From assembly GCA_007570785.1 (NCBI GenBank), contig ML664199.1:23333907-23397906 (forward strand): a stretch of 64,000 nt of DNA, in the 5' to 3' direction. A program made the translations under genes and the position numbers. The notes below the pieces were generated by a model. That model did not search any database. It was not told the DNA's origin and saw only the letters and a list, made by a program, of their open reading frames with translations. Below are positions 59,946-64,000 of this stretch, in pieces (positions within the stretch are counted from its first letter, which is position 1; every line of letters starts with the position of its first letter). Origin of the DNA: Antilocapra americana. Taxonomy: Eukaryota; Chordata; Mammalia; Artiodactyla; Antilocapridae.

Positions 59946-61484
59946 ATATATAAAAATCCTAAATAAGATATCAATAAGTCAAATTTTTATTTAAATAAAA
60001 TCAGCCTAAAAAATGTTATTTAGGAAAACAACAAAAGTTCAACATAAGAAAACCAATTCATTTACTTGACTACAATAATAGTTAGAAAGAAAAATATAAT
60101 GACTATAAATACCCATTTTTGATTAAAACACTTACTAAACTTGAAATAGAAGCAAATTTCCTTAAATAGAGAAAGAATATGTATAAGAAAAGAGTTAACA
60201 ATGTAATTACTACTAAAACTTCAGAAACATTCCTATTACTGAAGAGCAAGACAAGAGTCACTACTAGTATTACCATTATGTAACATGTTTCAGAGGTCCT
60301 AATCAAGTCTATGAGATAAGCACACACACAAACACACAGAGACGTATGTATCATATATACATAAGCAGTGAAAAAGAGTAGAAAAGTGATCATTACTTGC
60401 AAATAAAGTAATGGTATATTTAGATAATCAACCAAAAAAAAAAAAAACCACACTAGAATTTTTAATAGAGACTAGAAAATTGGGCAATTAAGACATACAA
60501 ACATACACATATTGCTTTCCTAGTAACCAAACAGAAAATGTTATGAAAAAAGAAACCCTATTCAGATTGCCTTTAAATAAAAAATGAAAACATGCTTAAA
60601 AAAACAAAACACATAGGAATAAATTTATGAAATGTGAGAGGAAAATAAAAAAAATAATTTTAAGCCCAAAAGAAGAAATGTAGAGACATTTGCTCCTCGT
60701 TGAAAAGTTCCATAAAAATTAGAAACTTGAGTTTGCTGAATGACTATAAGTAAAGGTAAATAATAAATGACAGACCAGAAGAAAAACTGAATAAAGGATC
60801 AATAATGATATGTCCAAAGAGCTTTCACAAATCCGTTTTAAACAGCCAAATAATCAGAGATAAAAAGGAACCCCAATGATTAACACACATGCAAAAGAAA
60901 TGTGAAACCTCACTTGAAAATTAAATAAGTGTAAATTAAAAAAAGAGAATTTTTACATGTAGTTTAGAATGTGAAAGAGTATGATATACCCAGTTTGGGT
61001 AAGGGTACAAGGGTGTAAGATACTGTTGTAAACTGGTAACATCTTGTGGGAGGGCAACTTAGAAATACTTGTCAAAATTTCAATTAATTCAAAGACAAGA
61101 GCTGCCCATTTTTAACGTAAACCTCATTTCCCATAAATATAATAGCTCATTTTAGAGGTGCTGTGATGACAGAATGAATGTTTTGTAAACTGTAAAATGC
61201 ACACATGACACAGGCACCCGGCCACCCCATACACCATGACCCTGTTTTTGTTAATGAATTTTATTATAACTTGAAAAATAGATTATATGTCAAGGGATTA
61301 ATATTGGAAGCTTTCTAAATGTGTTAAAGCAATGTACCCAAAACTTCAAACAAAATCTTTTCAAATACATGATAAACTTCTCTGATCTGGTAAGGTTTAG
61401 TGTGCCTACCACTTTTTCTCCCCAGGGACTTGCCTAAGTAGTATCAGAAGCAGGATAGGAAAGAGGTCAAAAAGTATCCTAGAA
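59946..61484 (-). other. PUS10 intron, AT-rich
   Basis: No gene seen. The A-rich segment near 60500-61100 is LINE-like in composition but not assigned. Confidence 0.35.
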
Positions 61485-61705
61485 GATGGGACTGACATAC
61501 ATATACTACTGTGCATAAAACATAATTAATGAGAACCTACTGTTCAGCACAGAGAACTCTACTCAGTGATCTGTGGTGACCTAAATGGGAAGAAAATCTA
61601 AAAGAATAGATAGACGTATACGAAGAACTGATTCACTCTGCTGTACAGCAGAAACTAACACAACATTGTAAAGCAACTATACTCCAATTAAAAAAAATTT
61701 TTTTT
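61485..61705 (+). mobile_element. L1 3' end fragment
   Basis: gctgtacagcagaaactaac, cattgtaaagcaactatact, then an A-rich end. Typical of artiodactyl L1 tails. Confidence 0.8.
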
Positions 61706-62634
61706 AAGTATCCTAGAAAAAGCATGGGATTCTGAAATAGAACTGGGTTCAAGTTCTCTTCCTAGTCAGCAGCAAGTCATCTGGGGCAATTAAATGCCCT
61801 TTAGTTGCTTATTTCCTCATCTGTAAAATAGTCAGAATGCTGTTTCTCGTATAAATGAAAATTTAAATGAGATATTCTACCAAAATGTTAATTGTTGTTT
61901 TTATAATGCAGGTTTCCTAACTCAGTTTAGTAGTGCACATTAAACAAAAAAGGGAATTTCCTCAAGCCTTGCCCCTTCCAAACTTTCAGTTCTAGTTTTA
62001 GTCTAAAAGTTTAAGGAAGGTCATTTGTTGTGAATTTGTGTATGGAACAGCATCCGTACTGGACCAGTTTCTAGCTATGAATGCTGGTTAACAGGTATGC
62101 AAAATATAAAGGCAAATTACCAAGGCAGATCAAATCATACACCCAACAACAAAATGCAGTAAGTTCCTGGGGAAAGGAGAAAGGCAGGGGCCCTGGGACC
62201 TTAAATCCTGTCCAGTTTAAATCCTGTCAAAATCTTTATTAGGTGACCTTGTGTAGTATTTGGAAGGAAAGGGAGGGAGGCAGTGAGGGAGGTAAGAGAG
62301 ACAGAAAGAGGGAGAAAGATGGAGACAATGAGAGAAACAGGAGGGAAAGGGAACCACAGATTCCTAAGAATAATTTAAGGAAGCCTATCTAATGGCAAGA
62401 TCTAATGCCAAAGCTTTGGCATTTTGGCTGGGAAATTTCATGTGCATTTCTAGAATATGGCAGTGATGAGCTATTCATATACAACCACTAATTAATATAA
62501 TATGATATAAAAATAGAAGGTACAATAACTAAAAAATTAAAAAGGCCTAAGTTCATGAGCTATCAAAAATTATTATTAAATACACGCATGAGTCTAATTG
62601 GTAATGAATTTTTTTCTACCCTTTACTTCCATCT
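61706..62634 (-). other. PUS10 intron with MIR and purine-rich tract
   Basis: About 61730-61870 resembles a MIR (tcctcatctgtaaaatagtc). About 62260-62350 is a GA-rich tract. Confidence 0.5.
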
Positions 62635-62646
62635 ACCACTCCTCCA
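62635..62646. repeat. Target-site duplication of the right-hand BovB
   Basis: accactcctcca, identical to 63960-63971. Confidence 0.9.
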
Positions 62647-63959
62647 ATTCCAAAGAAAGGAAATGCCAAAGAATGCTCAAACTACTGCACAATTGCACTC
62701 ATCTCACATGCTAGTAAAGTAATGCTCAAAATTCTCCAAGCCAGGCTTTAGCAATACGTGAACTGTGAAATTCCAGATATTCAAGCTGGTTTTAGAAAAG
62801 GCAGAGGAACCAGAGATCAAATGGCCAAAATCCACTGGATCATCGAAAAAACAAGAGAGTTCCAGAAAAACATCGATTTCTGCTTTATTGACTATGCCAA
62901 AGCCTTTGACTGTGTGGATCACAATAAACTGTGGAAAGTTCTGAAAGAGATGGGAATACCAGACCATCTGACCTGTCTCTTGAGAAACCTGTATGCAGGT
63001 CAGGAAGCAACAGTTAGAACTGGACATGGAACAACAGACTAGTTTCAAATAGGAAAAGGAGTACGTCGAGGTTGTATATTGTCACCCTGCTTATTTAACT
63101 TATATACAGAGTACATCATGAGAAACGTTGGGCTGGAAGAAGCACAAGCTGGAATCAAGATTGTCGGGAGAAATATCAATAACCTCAGATATGCAGACGA
63201 CACCACCCTTATGGCAGAAAGTGAAGAGGAACTAAAAACCCTCTTGATGAAACTGAAAGAGGAGAGTGAAGAAATTGGCTTAAAGCTCAACATTCAGAAA
63301 ACTAAGATCATGACATCTGGTCCTATCACTTCATGGGAAACAATGGGGAAATAGTGTCAGACTTTATATTTTGGGGCTCCAAAATCACTGTAGATGGTGA
63401 TTGCAGCCATGAAATTAAAAGATGCTTAGTCCTTGGAAGGAAAATTATGACCAACCTAGATAGCCTATTTAAAAGCAGAGACATTACTTTGCCAACAAAG
63501 GTCTGTCTAGTCAAGGCTATGGTTTTTCCAGTAGTCATGTATGGATGTGAGAGTTGGACAGTGAAAAAGGCTGAGCCCCGAAGAATTGACGCTTTTGAAC
63601 TGTGGTGTTGGAAAACATTCTTGAGAGTCCCTTGGACAGCAAGAAGACCCAATCAGTCCATCCTAAAGCAGATCAGCCCTGGGTGTTCATTGGAAGGACT
63701 GATGTTGAGGCTGAAACTCTAATACTTTGGCCACCTCATGCGAAAAGTTGACTCATTGGAAAAGACCCTAATGCTGGGAAGGATTGGGGTCAGGAGAAGA
63801 AGGAAATGACAGAGGTTGAGATGGCTGCATGACATTACCAACTCGACTGACATGGGTTTAGGTTGACTCTGGGAGTTGGTGATGGACAGGGAGGCCTGGT
63901 GTGCTGCAATTCATGGGGTCGCAAAGACTCAGACACACTGAGCAACTGAACTGAACTGA
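62647..63959 (+). mobile_element. BovB LINE, 5'-truncated, with a largely readable RT segment
   Basis: The + strand encodes QAGFRKGRGTRDQMAKIHWI, DYAKAFDCVDHNKLWKVL and the RT catalytic RYADDTT (about 63187-63207). A TAG replaces a conserved Trp codon at 63040-63042, and further breaks occur near 63350. Flanked by an exact 12-bp duplication accactcctcca at 62635-62646 and 63960-63971. Not autonomous. Confidence 0.94.
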
Positions 63960-64000
63960 ACCACTCCTCCATTATATAAACTTAAAATATGCAAACATTG

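Noticed and set aside
62758..63722. Reverse-transcriptase frames as a domesticated gene
   Set aside because: Target-site duplication, BovB 3' end and internal stops show an ordinary truncated LINE copy.
1..64000. CRISPR arrays, phage, plasmid or bacterial operon features
   Set aside because: No regularly spaced repeats with unique spacers and no prokaryotic gene organisation; intron-exon genes and ruminant repeats dominate.
1..64000. Endogenous retrovirus
   Set aside because: I saw no gag, pol or env blocks or paired long terminal repeats; all reverse-transcriptase sequence is LINE-type.

Overview
The window is nuclear DNA of a ruminant, most probably a bovid. Two protein genes that are neighbours in mammals can be read exon by exon, and the rest is packed with ruminant-type repeats: BovB (RTE) LINEs, Bov-tA tRNA-derived SINEs, CHR-type SINEs and L1 3' ends of the cattle type. 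I see no bacterial, phage, CRISPR or endogenous-retrovirus content. Almost all long reading frames outside the two genes are decayed LINE or SINE sequence.

Layout. Positions 1-7500 hold the 3' part of REL (c-Rel, an NF-kB subunit) on the + strand. Five exons (3614-3718, 3823-4035, 4610-4678, 4819-4887, 5955-6736) encode the second half of the Rel homology region, the nuclear localisation signal and the transactivation domain. A BovB element of about 2.9 kb (651-3567), flanked by a 10-bp target-site duplication, lies in the intron just upstream of the first of these exons. The intergenic region (about 7500-20980) contains a second BovB, an L2 copy split by a Bov-tA, a 3'-truncated 7SK retropseudogene with target-site duplications, and several SINEs.

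From 20981 to 47074 the - strand carries the last 14 coding exons of PUS10 (tRNA pseudouridine synthase 10), convergent with REL. Joined in silico they give one uninterrupted frame of 373 codons plus stop. On the human length of 529 residues this is residues 157-529, and the catalytic Asp falls at 344 as expected. The N-terminal coding exons were not found up to 64000 and should lie beyond the right edge. Positions 47075-64000 are therefore PUS10 intron, with BovB copies at 48504-49855, 56562-57343 and 62647-63959, an L1 fragment and SINEs.

I found no unknown biological system. The observations most worth checking are these. First, a perfect 68-bp copy of the REL last-exon splice acceptor and the exon's first 45 coding bases sits 1.45 kb downstream in the REL 3' UTR, followed by an in-frame stop and an AATAAA; it could act as an alternative last exon that removes the transactivation domain. 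Second, the BovB insertion in REL has a target-site duplication that contains a TACTAAG branch-point-like motif, leaving one copy 38 nt from the acceptor. Third, a 93-nt PUS10 intron has no stop codon and a length divisible by three, so its retention would add 31 residues in frame. Fourth, the 7SK copy has no tail and perfect 15-bp duplications.
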